Origin: Certhia americana
Taxonomy: Eukaryota > Chordata > Aves > Passeriformes > Certhiidae
Direction: 5' to 3'
Assembly: GCA_018697195.1 (NCBI GenBank)
Contig: JAGMWU010000097.1
Span: forward strand, 31,024 to 95,023
DNA: 64,000 nt
Below are positions 37,985 to 49,015 of this stretch, piece after piece. The position numbers and the translations under genes were made by a program. A model generated the notes under the pieces. That model was not told where the DNA came from. It did no database searches and worked only from the letters and a program-made list of their open reading frames with translations. The first letter of the stretch is position 1. Each line of letters begins with the position of its first letter.

Positions 37985-38345
37985 CATTTGACTACTCGGT
38001 GCTTTAGTACCCCTGGTTGCGGTAAGCGCGGGGGATGAGCCGCAGGTCCGTGCGGCCGGGCCGGCCCTTGCGGGCGCTCCCATGGTTGGGCTGGCCGGCA
38101 GTACCGGCGCTGGCCACCGGGCGGCACTGTTCTGCTGCAGAACCGGCCCCATCCGCGGCCCTGGAAGGCGCGCCCCGAAATCTCCTGCCCAGGGGAACTC
38201 CAGGGACAAGCACGGCTCCACGCTCTCCTGCGAGAGACAGCGAAATGCTAGGCCCTCTACACGCTATCGTCACTCTGTGTTCAGACTTCAGCGCGAGGAA
38301 GAGTTTATCACTTCTTCTCCAACGCGTTCGCCGGCTCTCCGTTCT
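37985..38345. promoter_or_regulatory. Small GC- and CpG-rich island
   Basis: A roughly 360-bp block with many CpG dinucleotides (for example GCGGCCGGGCCGG and GGCGCGCC) inside AT-rich flanks. Open frames on both strands simply reflect base composition. It may be a small promoter or enhancer CpG island or a GC-rich exon. I recognise no protein. Confidence 0.5.
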
Positions 38346-38434
38346 CCTGGGCTCTAGTTCAAAATTACACTCCCTGTTCCATGGTTTTCTTCAATTCTTT
38401 TTTGTGCCTTTTTCACGAATCTTAGTCCTCTTTG

Positions 38435-38894
38435 TTTGCAGCCTGGACTCTGACATATACCAGCTGGGGGATGAGAGGCTGGAGAGCCTTGTGGAAAGGG
38501 ATATGGGGGTTTGGGTTGATGGCAAGTGGAACATGAGTCAGCAGTGCCCTGGCGAAAGCCAAAAGGGCTAACTGTGTCCAGGGGTGCATCAGGCACAGCA
38601 TCACCAGCCAAGCAAGGCAGGGGATTGTCCTGCTTTGCTCTGCATTGATGTGACCTCACCTCAAGTTCTGTGTGCACTTTTGGGAACCACAATGTAACAG
38701 GAATATCAGGTTAGTATTAGAGTGTGTCCAGAGAAAGGCAACCAAGATGATGAAAGGTCTCCAGAGCAAGATGTCACTTGGTTTGGTCAGCCTAAGGAAG
38801 GCTGAGGAGTGGCCTACAGCTTCCTCATGAGGTAAATAGAGTGGGAGGTGCTAATCTTCCCTCTCCGGTGACCCAAGATAGGACACAAGGAAAT
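38435..38894 (+). mobile_element. CR1 LINE, left part (interrupted)
   Basis: The degenerate C-terminal CR1 ORF2 region reads in the + direction through a recognisable ERDMGVWVDGKWNMSQQC stretch, with frameshifts and stops beyond. It breaks off at 38894 inside the motif GGACACAAGGAAAT, and the expected continuation resumes at 40669. Confidence 0.8.
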
Positions 38895-40668
38895 CTAGAA
38901 TAATTAAGGTAGAAAAAGACCTTTAAGATCAGATCCAACCATAAACCAAACACTGACAAGTTGGTCTCTAAGACATGTCCCTAATTGCCACATTTGCACA
39001 TCTTTTAAATGCCTCCAGGGATGGTGATTCATCCACTTTCCTGGACAACCTGTTCCAGTGTTTGATAAACCTTTTGGTGAACAAATCTTCCTTTATTTCT
39101 AACTTAAACCTGCCCTGGCACAACTGAAGGTTGTTTTCTCTTGCCCTGTTGCTTGTTACATGGAAAAATAGACTCACTCCCACCTGGCAACACCCTCCTT
39201 TCAGGCAGTTGTGGAGCATGATAAAGTCCCCCTTGAGCCTTCTTTTTTCCAGGCCAAACAACCCCAGCTCCCTCAGCAGCTCCTCACAGGACTTGTGCTC
39301 CAGACCCTTCACCAGCTCTGTTGCCCTTCTCTGGACTTGCTCCAGCCCCTCAATGCCCTTCTTGTCGTGAGGGGCCCAGAACTGGAAGCAGCACTCGAGG
39401 TGTGGCCTCACCAGTGCCAATGAGATAGAGATGATCACTGCCCTGGCCCTGTTGGCCACAGTATTGATCATACAGGCTGGGTGCCATTTGTCTTCTTGGC
39501 CACCTGGGCACACTGCCAGTTCCTGTTCAGCCACACCCCCACGTGCTTTTATGCTGGGCCACATTCTTTTCACTCTGTTCCAAGCCTGTAACTCTTCATG
39601 TTGTGACCCAAGGGCAGGACCTGGCACTTGGCCTTATTGAACCTCACACAACTGGCCTCAGCCCATGGATCCATCCTGTCCAGATCCCTGTGCAGAGCCC
39701 TCCTGCCCTCCAGCAGATCCACACTCCCACCCAGTCTGACGTGTCCTGCAAACTGACTGAGGGTGCCTTTCATCCCTTTGTCCAGGTCATCAGTAAAGAT
39801 ACTAAACAGGACTGGCCACAATACTGAGCTCTGGGGAATGCCACCAGTGACCAACTGCCAATTGGACACAACTCCATTGACCACTTCCTGGACCCAGCCA
39901 TCCAGCCAGTTTTTAACCCAGCAAAAAAGTATACCTGTCCAAATGATAAGCAGCCTCCAAAAAATGTTGTGGGAAACGGTGTCAAAGGCTTTACTGAAGC
40001 CCAGGTAGAAGATAACATCCACAGCCTTTCCGTCATCCACTAAGCAGGTCACCCTGTCATGGGAGGAGATCAGGTTGGTCAAGCAGGACCTGCCTTTCCT
40101 AAATCCATGCTGGCTGGGCCTGAACCCCTGGTTGCCCTGTGTGATGCTGGGTGATGGCACTGAGGATGAGCTGTTCCTTGACCTTCCCAGGCACTGAGAT
40201 CTGTAGCTCCCTGGATCCTCCCCCTGGCCCTTGTTTTGGATGGGCATCACATTTGCCAACATCCAGTCAACAGGGCCCTCCCTGGTGGCCCAGGTCCCTC
40301 AGGTGGATTCCATCTGTATCCAAAGCCCTGTGTGCATCTGAGTGGTGCAGCAGGTCACTGAGAATTTCCATTGGATTATGGGGGGTGCATTCTGCTCCCT
40401 GTCCCCATCATCCATCTCAGAGAGCTTGGAGAGCAAACAAACAAAAACGTGGTAGTTTGACCAGCCCCTCGGAAGTGAGCTAGCTGGCTTTGCCACTGAC
40501 ATCTTGCTATTAAGGACTGAGGAAAGGAAGGTCCATTACGTACCTTTTCCTCATCCTTTGTCACTGTTTTTGCCCCTGCAGCCTCCAGTAAAGAATGGAG
40601 ATTCTCCTTACCCTTCACTTGTTGCTGATGTATTTAAAAAGACATTTTTATTGTCTTTTCATTCCACT
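38895..40668 (-). mobile_element. CR1 LINE inserted in antisense, with degenerate reverse transcriptase
   Basis: Longest CR1 copy in the window, 5'-truncated, with its 3' tail at the left end (AAAGGTCTTTTTC-type tail near 38915). The 38968-39627 frame holds the ORF2 C-terminus. The 39570-40262 frame holds reverse-transcriptase motifs [11 protein letters not shown] and a [13 protein letters not shown] block. The catalytic Tyr/Phe-Ala-Asp-Asp box is destroyed (now FAGH), and the two frames are out of register, so the copy is dead. The 5' boundary of recognisable CR1 is about 40.26-40.5 kb; the rest up to 40668 is assigned because the host CR1 resumes there. Confidence 0.85.
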
Positions 40669-40925
40669 GAAATTATATGAAACTGTGTTAGGGGAAGTTT
40701 ACATTGGACATTAGGAAGAATTCCTTCACTGAGAGCACTGTTGGTCTGTGGAACATGCTCCCCAGGGAAGTGGTCTCAGCCCCAAGCTTGCTGGAGTTCA
40801 AGGAGCACTTAAGTCATATGGTTTAGATTTAGGCAGTCCTGTGAGGACCAGGGGGTTGGACTCAATGATCCATATGGATCCTTTCCAATTCAAGATATCT
40901 TGTGATTATATAATTCTATGATTCA
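40669..40925 (+). mobile_element. CR1 LINE, right part (continuation of 38435-38894)
   Basis: Continues the interrupted + strand CR1: GGGGAAGTTTACATTGGACA, GGAAGAATTCCTTCACTGAG, GGGGGTTGGACTCAATGATC, and a degenerate terminal ATTCTATGATT octamer repeat. A GAAAT at both breakpoints may be a target duplication. Confidence 0.85.
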
Positions 40926-43900
40926 GGGTGATGAGCAGGAGAGCTGATGTGATTGTAATAGACTACTCTCAACATGATGAAGAGAAGCAGTTGTTCATTG
41001 CTTTTGTTACCTTCAAGGTGCTTACTTGCAGAAGGTGTTACCTTCTGCAGCTGTGCTGCCTAATGCATAGGGGGTTTACTCTTTGCATGTTATTACCCTG
41101 TGGCTAAACCTGCGTGACTTCACATCTCCACACCCTCAGTTTTTTGAATTTTCCAGATTTGCTCAACAAGGGCATTTCAACAATTTCTGGAGGCATTTTC
41201 AGATTTAGCTTTATTTTCTTGCATAGTTTCTTAACAATTTTCTTTCTTTCTTTTTGCAGCTTTATTTTTGGTGGGAAGAAAGCAGTTTCATACACAGACC
41301 ACAACAGCAAGGGGCACTGAAAACACATCCCTGCTATGGGATACTCAGTTTCAAAGGCCTCATACTCTGGGGACTGGCATATGTCCACTTAAAACAAACA
41401 TTAACTCTGTTGACTGTCCCTCCCCAGCCTGCACACCCTTTGCCTTCCCATCCATCTTGTAGCTGTAGCATTTTATTCAATTCCATAAAGTCTCCTACAT
41501 GTACACCAAAACTGTGCATTTAATTTTTGATGAATTAGTTTTCAGAGAGATCAGGTCCTTGATCCAGATCACTGCACAAATCTTTGCTGATAGCACTGGG
41601 AAGGTGGTGAGGAAAGGCAGATTTAAAAAAAGTGTAAGGTTATCTATCTCAGTAGCGGTTCTTATTCTTGTGGGGTTGAAATATCTGTGGACTACAGCCT
41701 TGGAAATAAATTCCCATTTTTCACTACAGTGCTTTTAAACTGTTTTCTATAAATATGTTGCCACCTCTGGGTTCCTGAATATGCCAGTGTGTGCATGGGA
41801 GATTGAATGAGAAATTAATTTTTCTGTTGAGATGTTTCCATATCTTACAGGTAATTAAGCATTCCTTGGGGAAGAAACTGGCACCCATGCAACAGGCTGA
41901 GACCCAGGAACTGCCAGGATAGAGACCAGTTCTGTTCATGAAACACATTTTCTGCCAGGAGATGTATCCAGCCATTCATTCCCTTCTCTGAAAAACTCCT
42001 GAAATAATTACATTAAGTGGAGTTTCATGCTAAACAAAATTGTTTTAACACTTCCCACGTTCTTTTTCTCTCTGAAAGAAAATAAATCATTTTATTCCCA
42101 ACTAAATTTGTAGTTCTCCTTTCCCACTCATTTTTCAGCCAAAAGCTAAATGAAAAAGGCAGTCATTTATGTAACCCCTTGCTGCAAGTTTGAGCAGGCT
42201 CACAGACCTTTACTGATGGATCTGGACATAGGGAGGCACCAGCCACCCTCTGGTAACCAAAAAGAAAAATCCTGTGGGTACCTTATGTTCTCTCATGGAA
42301 GCTCAGCTCCATTCCTTTCAGCTTCCTGAGGGTGTGAAGCCTTCACCTCTCTGCCTTTCAATGCCAGTAACTTAATGTCCTTATTTTTCTACTGGGCTTC
42401 CAAGAATAAGTTGTATGTTATGTGGTCTTTTTAGCAGGGAGATTTTTCTTAAATCCCAGGGCACTTAGGAAATGCAACTTCCCTTTCCATCTACGTAACT
42501 GTTGGTCCATTTTTTCCACTAGAGCATAAGCATGCAACTGAAAACAGAGATTTTTTGAATTTTCTGCAGCTTTCTGGAGTCATATCTCCTTAAAGTATGG
42601 AATATTTCCAAACACTCTTACGGAAGCAACAGAATAGTAGGATAATTGCAGTTTACTTGAGCCCCTCTTCCTTCCAAGTCAAACAGACAATACTGAAAAA
42701 AATACAGTGGTACTTTGTGCTATTCCAAAAGGAGTTTAGAGTTTCTGGTTTACACAAGGAGAAATTCAAAATTTCAAAATTGGTCAAGAACTGTGGTTGC
42801 AGCACACATCCAAAGGAATTGAGTGAAGCTTGGATCAACACAGATCAGTAGGTAGACAGGGCTAGTCTCAAGTGTTTTATAGAATATAGAGGAGATTGTA
42901 AAACATACAAGTTCACAACTTCAATACCTCTATAAAAGATATACCTAAACATTCATACATTCTAGGGGATTAATAGGACTTTAATAACAATATATACAAG
43001 ATAAACATACATCTCTCTACTGGCAAATTTCTATTCCTGGGCCATGGCTGCAGAGTTCATGAATTTTACTTTTTCTCCCTTTGGCAGCTTCAGAAACCCT
43101 GTAGTGTCTCATGTTTCAGTAAGCAAAAAGTTAATTTACAAGGTCTGGGCATTCAGGTAAAGCCTAGTAGCAGTATTGAACTTACACAGCTGGATTGCAG
43201 GTCTGCACAGAATTGACTAAATAGTGTCCAGTCCCAGCAAGAAACAAGGCTTAGTGTAAAACCAGTCATGGATTGCCAGGCAGCCACTTCTCCTTTTAAA
43301 GTTCCCCATACCCTGGTCCACACCACAAATGGCTGTTTTTTCCCCTGGGTGTTAGCATGATGAACACTGGCACTCAGTCTTTGTGATAAGCGTGTTAGAA
43401 TGCTCAGGTTGCATAGGTAGGATGCTGGAAAATGGACAGATAAACAGACATTTAGACTTTAGCTCTGGTGAACTGGCACAAGTCTAGCTGTTTCTTCACC
43501 TCTGAGACTGTCAGGAAAATTTGCAACTGGCCCGTGCCAACTGAGGAGAGAGGTTAGGATGCAAAGCACAGAATTACAATGGGCAAATATTAATTCACGT
43601 GCATGAGGTGTCCCAGCCAAATTGGGGCAACCTGAATGTGGTTTTACACACAATTCTTATACCCTTCAAACATTCAGGTAATACAAGATTTGACTAATCA
43701 CTTACACCCACACTACTGATTATTAATAACAGTAAATCTCTGCAAAGCACCTGCATTTTTGCAGAATTCTTACTGCTTATCTGTTGATCCAGACATCCCT
43801 GGAGTCAGTCTTGCTATAATTACTTGCTCTGATGCCAGAAGATGCTGGGAAGATGTGGTCTAGGATGCTGCTCTTATTGTGGTTGTCAAAGTCCGTATTT

Positions 43901-45328
43901 CCAGGACTAGGTTACCTTTTAGTTCTCTTACTTAAGCAGGAACAATACTAAGTTCAGTAAAACTTCACAACTTTGTGAAGATACAGTGTATAATGTGAAC
44001 TAATATATGCTAACAAAATTAATACGCTGTTACACTATAAAGATTGGTTGATATAGTAGTCAAGGAAGATAATTTTCTAACAACTGATACACATACTTTA
44101 ATGAAAATAATAATTAAAAATACAGGTGGGTGAATAGTCAGCTAATGTAGATTGGAGTTCTCCTCTCTGACATTTATTTCCATTAAAGCTCATAAGCAAA
44201 GCCCTAAGCAGAAATGAATGATGTCAAAAAAGGCACAAGGCAGAGAATAAGCATCATCTGGAAGCAGAACACTGCTTGTTTCAAGGGAGAACTGAGACTC
44301 AGAAGCATTCTTGCTGGTAAAAAATCTCATTAATTGTGATAAAGATTAAAAAAAAAAAAAATTTTAAAAGCATGATTGTCTAATGGTGGTTGCCAGGAGC
44401 CAGTGTGGAGACTGTAAAGATGCAGTGTCTGGTTTTTCCATCTTGAGCTGCCCCTCAGTCCTTTGCACTTCTGTGCTTCCCCAAATTATCTTCAGTTACC
44501 TCTTAGGAATTTTCTTTAACCTTCTCCTCTTTTTGTGCCAGGCTTTCTTAGGGAGAAAATACCTTTGTACTTCACCAAATACAGCAACAAACAAAACAAC
44601 AAGGCTTTGGATATAGGGTATCCAGAAGGATATTATAAGGTTTTAGTTTACTGATCTGTATGATTATTTTTTAGAAATCTGTGAAGGAAAATGGGCTATT
44701 TCAGACAGTTGCAGTAATAAATCTGCCCATGAAAAAATCTTCTTGAAGATTTTATCCACTAAATAGTTCTGCTTCAAAACTGCTTGTCAAACATGTTCTC
44801 TCATGTATAAATAGTACCCTTCTTATTCTTTCCTCTGCCTGCTATTCTGTTTGCTGTTCCCAGCTCCTCCCTTTCTTCTTCACATCCCTTTCTTTCCTTG
44901 TCTGTCTTTTATAGTTGCTCTGTGTGTATCTTGCTTTCTCTACCTCTGTCTCCCACCTCTCTCACTCTTACCCTCCTTCTTCTCTCCTTTTTCTTTGAAA
45001 CTCTATTCCCCTTGTCTTAGCCTCACCCCTCCCTTTTATCCTCCTCAGCTATTCTCTCATGGGTGGTTTTCTTCTCTTTGGTTTGTGTGGTCTGCCCTGC
45101 ACATTCCAATTCTTTTCTCTTTCAAGACCTAACATGTTTCACACAGTGAGGAGAGTATTTGATAAATGAATTATGCTTTGCTGCTCTGACCATTGTTTTA
45201 ATAACTGCAACTTTAAATATTACGTGATCTGTTTGTGTATCTGGACATTTGAAACCCACTACTGTGTGGAATTATGTCTATAAAATGAATGTCTGTCTGT
45301 GTAATTTGGAGTACATGATTGTCTTTAT
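40926..45328. other. Intergenic sequence
   Basis: No gene, RSS or clear transposon recognised. It is AT-rich, with a pyrimidine-rich tract at about 44840-45030. Confidence 0.4.
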
Positions 45329-45517
45329 CAGTGTCTCCAAACTTTCTTGATCACGTATCCCTTTTGGTAAAAGGCTTTAGCATACACCCCCATTACACAT
45401 ATATTTACTTATTTATAAATTATGTACTACTGAAGTTCTGTTACTTTCCTCCTGCACGCCAATGGGTTGCCTTGCATACCCCCTTGGGGTGCACGCAGCC
45501 CTCTTTGCAGATCACAG
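45329..45517 (+). mobile_element. Miniature hAT-like DNA transposon, copy 2
   Basis: A 189-bp element starting CAGTGTCTCCAAACTTTC, homologous along its length to 15733-15905 read in reverse. Flanking 8-mers GTCTTTAT (45321-45328) and CTCTATAT (45518-45525) match at 6 of 8 positions, consistent with an old 8-bp hAT target-site duplication. Confidence 0.65.
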
Positions 45518-45525
45518 CTCTATAT

Positions 45526-47087
45526 CATGCAAACCACACTGTTGCATGAGATATGCTGGGTTTGTCACATTTAAGATTCTGCTGAGAATCCGATCCATGC
45601 GTGGTAGTTTGTGATGGAGAGCTTTTTCTTCTCTGTTTCTGTTCATGTCGGCTGTGGTTGCTTATATACCGAGGGGGCTGAGTTTTTCTGGTAGGGTGCG
45701 ATAATTTGCCTAGCAGAGGGAGATTTCAGACACTGGATTTTTTTTTTTTTTTTTTAAAGATACAAATTCTGCAGCATTGCGAAATGCTGCAACATCGGAG
45801 AAAAAACCATTTAAACGTTGACGTAAAAATTAATCCCTCGTAAAAGATTGACTGCCAGCTCGCCTTTCTCCAGGTGAGGTTTTAAAGAGGGTTTGGATGT
45901 TACATGTGCACACGTACACAGGAACTTTTCTCAGACTTCCCCATTCAGTGTAGCAGTTCGCTCATGCTTGGCTTTCATTCCACAAGAAGGAGGAGGAGGA
46001 GGAGGTTTTGGGGGGAATATTCCGTTACCATAAAGGGGAGGAAGTGTTTCTGCAGCTATTGAACAAAGCAGCTAGTTAACCTCTTTCCCGACCCCGGTGC
46101 AATGGTACAGTCCCACTGCTCCTTTCTAGGGGCCAGATGCTCCTCATAGTAGTAAAATGAGGAAGAAAGGAAAACATATGTGCAAAAATTTACTACCCAG
46201 CTGAGTAAGGACCAGATTCCAGGAGGAGCTGAATACCTGCAATTTCTCCTAAAGTAAATTTCTTTTAGAATCAGATGGGGGGAGTGAGAGGGAGGGAAGT
46301 TGGAAGGAAAGAGGTCTGTTGTAATTGGTGTCTAGAAACCCCCACAGAGAGGATTAAGAGAGAAACTATGCTGTCTGGGAAGAAGTAGGTATTTGTGTTA
46401 CTCTGCATATATACAGAACTGCTAGAAAAGGCTGTGCTCTGTGGAAACTATCCCTTGCTTTTTGAACACTGAGATGTGTCACTGTCTGCCGATGGTACTT
46501 CTTTGAAGCAGAACTTTATTCAATGTGGTTTTCCCTTTTGTACGCGTACCAGTGCCTCACATGGAAGGGAATCATGGTCACTTTTCTATTGTGTGTATTG
46601 TGAAGTTCATACTTCAAACCAAGGGAAGCTACTTTGGGAACATAAGCCCAAAATTCTGCTCTGTGTTATCACAGAAGTGTTTATGAATTGTAAGGCACTG
46701 AGTTTTGATACCTTTTCCATTCAGTCCTAATGCATGCTGTGTTTAGCTCATGGCACCCTCCCGCATTCTCTGCTGCTGGGCTGTGCAACTCACTGAATGG
46801 TAGGAATGAGCAGAGGGTAATGCTGTATGCCTCATCCCCTAGCATTTCTCTGTGTTCAGCCCAGTGACATTTGCAGAATGAGTAGGTAGATTCTTGTTCT
46901 TGCATTAGCTGAAAACAGGAGACACCCAGAAAGATTCTTCAAGAAAGATGCTCTTAGTCCTTTGTTTCCACATTAGAAGGTGAGGTTCTCCTTTGGAAGA
47001 ACTGAGAAACCCTGTTTGATGCACCCAGACTATTGAGATTTGTCAGTACCTAGAATGAAGGAAAGCACCTCGACTCTGTGACATTTC
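45526..47087. other. Intergenic sequence upstream of the CR1 and CpG island
   Basis: No exon is recognised. There is an 18-20 base poly-T run at about 45739-45757 and a small (AGG)n run near 45990. Confidence 0.4.
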
Positions 47088-47610
47088 ACAGAATCACAGA
47101 ATGGGTTGGGTTGGAAGGGATCACGGGAGGGGTCATCTACTCCAGCCTCCCTGCTCAAGCAGGGCCATCCCAGAGCACGTGGCACAGGATTGCCTCCAGA
47201 TGGTTCTGGAATATCTCCAGTGAGGGAGACTTCACAGTCACTCTGGGCAACCTGTTCCAGTGGTCAGTCACCTGCTTGATGAAGAAGATCTTCCCCTCAT
47301 ACTCAGGTGGCACTATCTGTGTGTCAGTTCCTGTCCATTGCCTCTTGTCCTAGTGCTTGGCACCACTGAGAAGAGCCTGGATCCACCCTCGACACCCTCA
47401 TTGCAGATACTGATAGACATTGATGAGTCCCCTCTCAGACATCTCTTCTTGAGGCTGAACAGGCCCAGCTCTCTCAGCCTTTCCTCATAAGAAAGGTGCT
47501 TCAGTCTGTTAATAATTTTTGTAGCCCTCCACTGGACCCACTCCTGTAACTCCGTGTCTCTTTGGGACTGAGGAGCCCAGCTCTGAGTAGAGAGGAAGCT
47601 TTGGAGGTGG
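47088..47610 (-). mobile_element. CR1 LINE 3' fragment
   Basis: Reads as CR1 on the - strand. The 3' tail with CAGAATCACAGAATGGGTTGG (reverse complement of the terminal octamers) is at 47090. It is followed leftward in ORF2 sense by the LSYEERLRELGLFSLKKRCL block of the conserved C-terminus. It is 5'-truncated and ends just before the CpG island. Confidence 0.9.
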
Positions 47611-48013
47611 AGCACAAGAAAGCACGAACTTGAGGCTGGGTTATGCAGACCAACAGTAACCTGGATTTCAGCAATGTCAAGGGAGACTGACCAAGGATCA
47701 ATCTTGTGCAGCCACACTGTCCTTCCCGACCTGAACTTGGAAGGGGTAGGTGCTGGGGCAGGGGTTTGGGCAGAAGTTGGGGCAAACACAGCTGCGGCCA
47801 CGCTCGGGATCCGCGGAGAGCAGGCGGTGAGGGAAGACCCTTTTGGAAAATCCCCCCTCTGGAAGAGGCTGGGTGGGGGAAGCGGGAGGGGTTCGGCAGC
47901 ACAGCCCGGGATCGCGGAGGGAAGCCGGTGCCGCCCAGCGACCCGCCCAGCGGAGCGGCAGCGAGGGGAGGCTGCCGGCGGCCGGGGAGCCGGCGGGGCG
48001 TGGGGCACGGAGG

Positions 48014-48124
48014 ATGGCGGTGGCCGCGGAAGTAACAGGAGTGGCTGCAGCCGCCTCGGAGTGCGGGATCTCGGAGCGCCCCCACCCCCATTTGCCGTCG
48101 CTGGGCTTCTGCGAAGGAAAGCAG
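48014..48124 (+). CDS. Candidate short first coding exon in the CpG island (speculative)
   Basis: An ATG in a favourable start context (A at -3, G at +4) opens a 37-codon Ala-rich frame beginning MAVAAEVTGVAAAASECG. It reaches a CAG-GTCGGG sequence that could serve as a weak donor. I recognise no protein family, and GC-rich DNA produces such frames by chance. It is recorded only because start context and donor coincide inside a promoter-like island. Confidence 0.15.
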
Positions 48125-48235
48125 GTCGGGGGGGCGGAGGGGGGAAGGGGGGGGGGGCAGGGGGGGGAAGGGAGGGGGGGAGGGACGGGGGGAGAGAAAG
48201 CGAGCGAGAGAGAGAGAGGAGCCCGGAGAAAGGGA
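48124..48235 (+). repeat. G-rich purine tract in the CpG island
   Basis: Successive runs of 4-10 G with A interruptions, then a GA-repeat (GAGAGAGAGAG). It meets the pattern for several G-quadruplexes on the + strand. Confidence 0.9.
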
Positions 48236-49015
48236 CAAGGCAGATCCTGGGAAGCGAGAGGAAGAGAGACTCCTGCAGGAGGGGGAACCTGTGCGGGGAG
48301 AGGACGTTCCCAGTGAAGGGCCTGGAGGGGAGCGCAAGGATCGGGACTGCTCACAAGCATCCGACTTGTTGAAAGACGTGGAGAGAGGCCAGAGGCTGTG
48401 CCCGGGGCCGGGGGACAAAGCGGCGTTGGGCGCGGAGCGAGAGGGAGCTGGCGCTGGCCCGCCGGGATGGTGCAACTCGCGCGGTGAAAATGGTCTTTGT
48501 CCAACTTTTCTGATGCCGGGAGGCCGGGCGGCACGGCTCTAGCGGGAAGGGCTCCTGCGAACACTGCTCGAGTAATGCTGGGAAGTGGAGGGGGTGTTGC
48601 CGGAGTCCTGCACAAGGTACCGTGGCGGGCGGGCGAGCGAGGACGGGCATTGTGAGTCCGGCCGGAGCGCTCGGAGCGAGCGGGACGCGGTGGCGGCTAC
48701 CCGCGGGGGTCTGCCGTCCGGGGCAGGGGGCACAGAACAGACGAGGACTACTTCGAAAGGGGTTAAAACTCCTCAGGTGATGTTTTTTTCCTCCTTTCCC
48801 GGTGTGTGCAGTTCAAAGGCTGCGTTACCGGCACCCTCCCCCGGGCGCACCTCTGCTGTCAGGTGCCGGCTTTGGGCACGGAGGGGCAGATGTGGGGAAG
48901 CGGGTCACGGCCTCTCCGCTCACCGAGATTGCCATCACCCCCAGGGCCCTTCCAAACACGGCCACGGTTCGTTTGGTCTGCTCTCGTGAGCGGTGTCCCC
49001 CCTCTCGCTAGCCGC

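Larger units (their letters stand above)
47790..49015. promoter_or_regulatory. Strong CpG island, probable promoter of a + strand gene
   Basis: About 1.2 kb of very high GC and CpG density flanked by AT-rich DNA, with no TATA box. This is typical of a vertebrate housekeeping or developmental promoter. Possible splice donors on the + strand include AAG-GTACCG (near 48616) and CAG-GTGATG (near 48776), so a non-coding first exon is plausible. In mammals EPHB6 lies downstream of TRB in the same orientation with 5' non-coding exons. That makes EPHB6 a candidate, but no EPHB6 coding exon is present within the following 15 kb. The assignment is inference from synteny only. Confidence 0.7.

Noticed and set aside
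47501..48475. Long open frames on both strands across the CpG island (324 codons on -, 232 on +)
   Set aside because: They overlap each other in opposite senses, run from CR1 sequence into low-complexity Pro/Ser/Gly/Arg-rich translation, and show no domain. Stop-poor GC-rich DNA explains them.
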